Shown piece by piece: positions 63,460 to 64,000 of a stretch of 64,000 nucleotides of DNA; position 1 is the first letter of the stretch, and every line of letters begins with the position of its first letter. The stretch comes from JBLEFH01 sp047345645 (GTDB taxonomy: Bacteria > Pseudomonadota > Alphaproteobacteria > Rhodobacterales > Rhodobacteraceae): assembly GCA_047345645.1 (NCBI GenBank), contig JBLEFH010000002.1. One strand, given 5' to 3'. The position numbers and the translations under genes are program-made. The notes beneath the pieces were generated by a model that had not been told where the DNA came from, made no database searches, and saw nothing but the letters and a program-made list of their open reading frames with translations.

Positions 63460-64000
63460 GCGCGCGGGTCATCCTTGCCTTTGGCGATTCCAATACCCAC
63501 GGCGCATCGGCGATTGCGCCCGATGGCAGTTGGTGGCGCTATGGCGCGGAGACCCGCTGGCCGACGCAGTTGGCCGAAAAACTGGGCCCGGATTACCGCG
63601 TGATCGAGGAAGGTTTGCCGGGGCGAACCACCTGTTTCGATGACCCAATCGAGGGCGCGCATAAGAACGGTTTGCGCGTTTTGCCCGCCCTTCTTCAGAC
63701 ACATGCGCCGCTGGATCTCGTGATCCTGATGCTTGGCACGAATGATCTCAAGGCGCGGTTCAGTCTGGAGGCGGCGGATATTGCCAAGGCGATGGCCCGG
63801 CTCGTTCAGGAGATCCGCGCGCTGGCCGTAGGACCGGAGGGCGGCGATCCGGCGCTGCTCATCGTTGCGCCCGCACCGATTATCGAGATCGGCGTGCCCG
63901 GCCCGCATATGGCGGGCGGCGCGGCGAAATCGCAGCAGCTTGCCGATTTTTACGCGCGTCTTGCAGAGCAAGAGGGCGCCTATTTTTTCGACGCGGGATC
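63456..64000 (+). CDS. SGNH/GDSL-type hydrolase (3' end cut by the window)
   Basis: The first 181 residues of a hydrolase. FGDSNTHG at the N-terminus holds the nucleophile serine, then GLPGRTTCFDDP and LVILMLGTNDLKARF with the block-III asparagine. The catalytic Asp/His block lies beyond the window. Coupled by ATGA to the rhamnose regulator, it could deacylate or deesterify a rhamnose-containing substrate, but this is speculation. Confidence 0.85.
   Translation, partial: MSARVILAFGDSNTHGASAIAPDGSWWRYGAETRWPTQLAEKLGPDYRVIEEGLPGRTTCFDDPIEGAHKNGLRVLPALLQTHAPLDLVILMLGTNDLKARFSLEAADIAKAMARLVQEIRALAVGPEGGDPALLIVAPAPIIEIGVPGPHMAGGAAKSQQLADFYARLAEQEGAYFFDAG

Overview
This window looks like a chromosomal or large-replicon segment of a Rhodobacterales-type alphaproteobacterium (Rhodobacteraceae/Paracoccaceae grade). 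The evidence is high GC with strongly GC-rich third positions, a complete smoEFGK-smoS-mtlK-xylB sorbitol/mannitol operon in the Rhodobacter order, alphaproteobacterial ImuA/ImuB mutasome genes, a RhaD/RhaI-type rhamnose pathway, an Anbu proteasome-like operon and a Lhr/ligase/PdeM repair operon. Genes are tightly packed. Many same-strand neighbours overlap by ATGA or GTGA, and four convergent pairs overlap by exactly one 4-base palindromic stop (TTAA or CTAG).

Layout. 1-2 kb: tail of a LacI-type regulator, then two small membrane proteins (DUF599, DUF454). 2-3.2 kb: chromate transporter. 3.2-6 kb, minus strand: a compact cassette of hexapeptide acyltransferase, acyl carrier protein, AMP-forming acyl ligase and SDR reductase, with no recognised product; a VanZ-like gene follows. 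6.6-16.1 kb: a SorC-type regulator diverging from the sorbitol/mannitol ABC transporter, polyol dehydrogenases, a HAD phosphatase and xylulokinase. 16.1-17.4 kb: a VOC protein and a small exported protein. 17.6-21.7 kb: the Anbu operon (ATP-grasp, alpha-E, transglutaminase, Anbu peptidase). 21.7-25 kb: katG diverging from oxyR. 25-29.4 kb: a MarR regulator (probably EctR) diverging from ectA-ectB-ectC-ask, the ectoine osmolyte pathway. 29.8-32 kb: a two-gene PQQ-dependent dehydrogenase with a separate membrane subunit. 32.2-38.4 kb: RND efflux pair and a TonB-dependent receptor. 38.6-44.2 kb: four-gene DNA-damage operon (MBL exonuclease, ATP-dependent ligase, Lhr-core helicase, PdeM).

44.4-45.1 kb is a scar: tRNA-Gln(UUG) is followed by the N-terminal stub of an integrase fused tail-on to a truncated, frameshifted aldehyde dehydrogenase, probably the remains of a tRNA-integrated element. 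45-47 kb: SDR with a divergent LysR regulator. 47-56.3 kb: a pentitol locus with a xylitol-type dehydrogenase, AraC regulator, ribose-type ABC transporter, a D-ribulokinase-like FGGY kinase, an L-xylulose reductase-like SDR and a ribitol 2-dehydrogenase. An AT-rich, gene-free stretch follows. 56.9-58.9 kb: imuA-imuB without dnaE2 in the window. 59-64 kb: rhaI and rhaD (minus), divergent from a DeoR-type regulator, and the start of an SGNH hydrolase cut by the window end.

Together the window is dominated by sugar-alcohol and deoxysugar catabolism: two ABC importers, two kinases, and at least five dehydrogenases feeding D-fructose, D-xylulose, D-ribulose and rhamnose intermediates into central metabolism. 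These are interleaved with stress functions (H2O2, osmotic stress, DNA damage, efflux). All functions are assigned by reading translated sequence and context; no database search was run.
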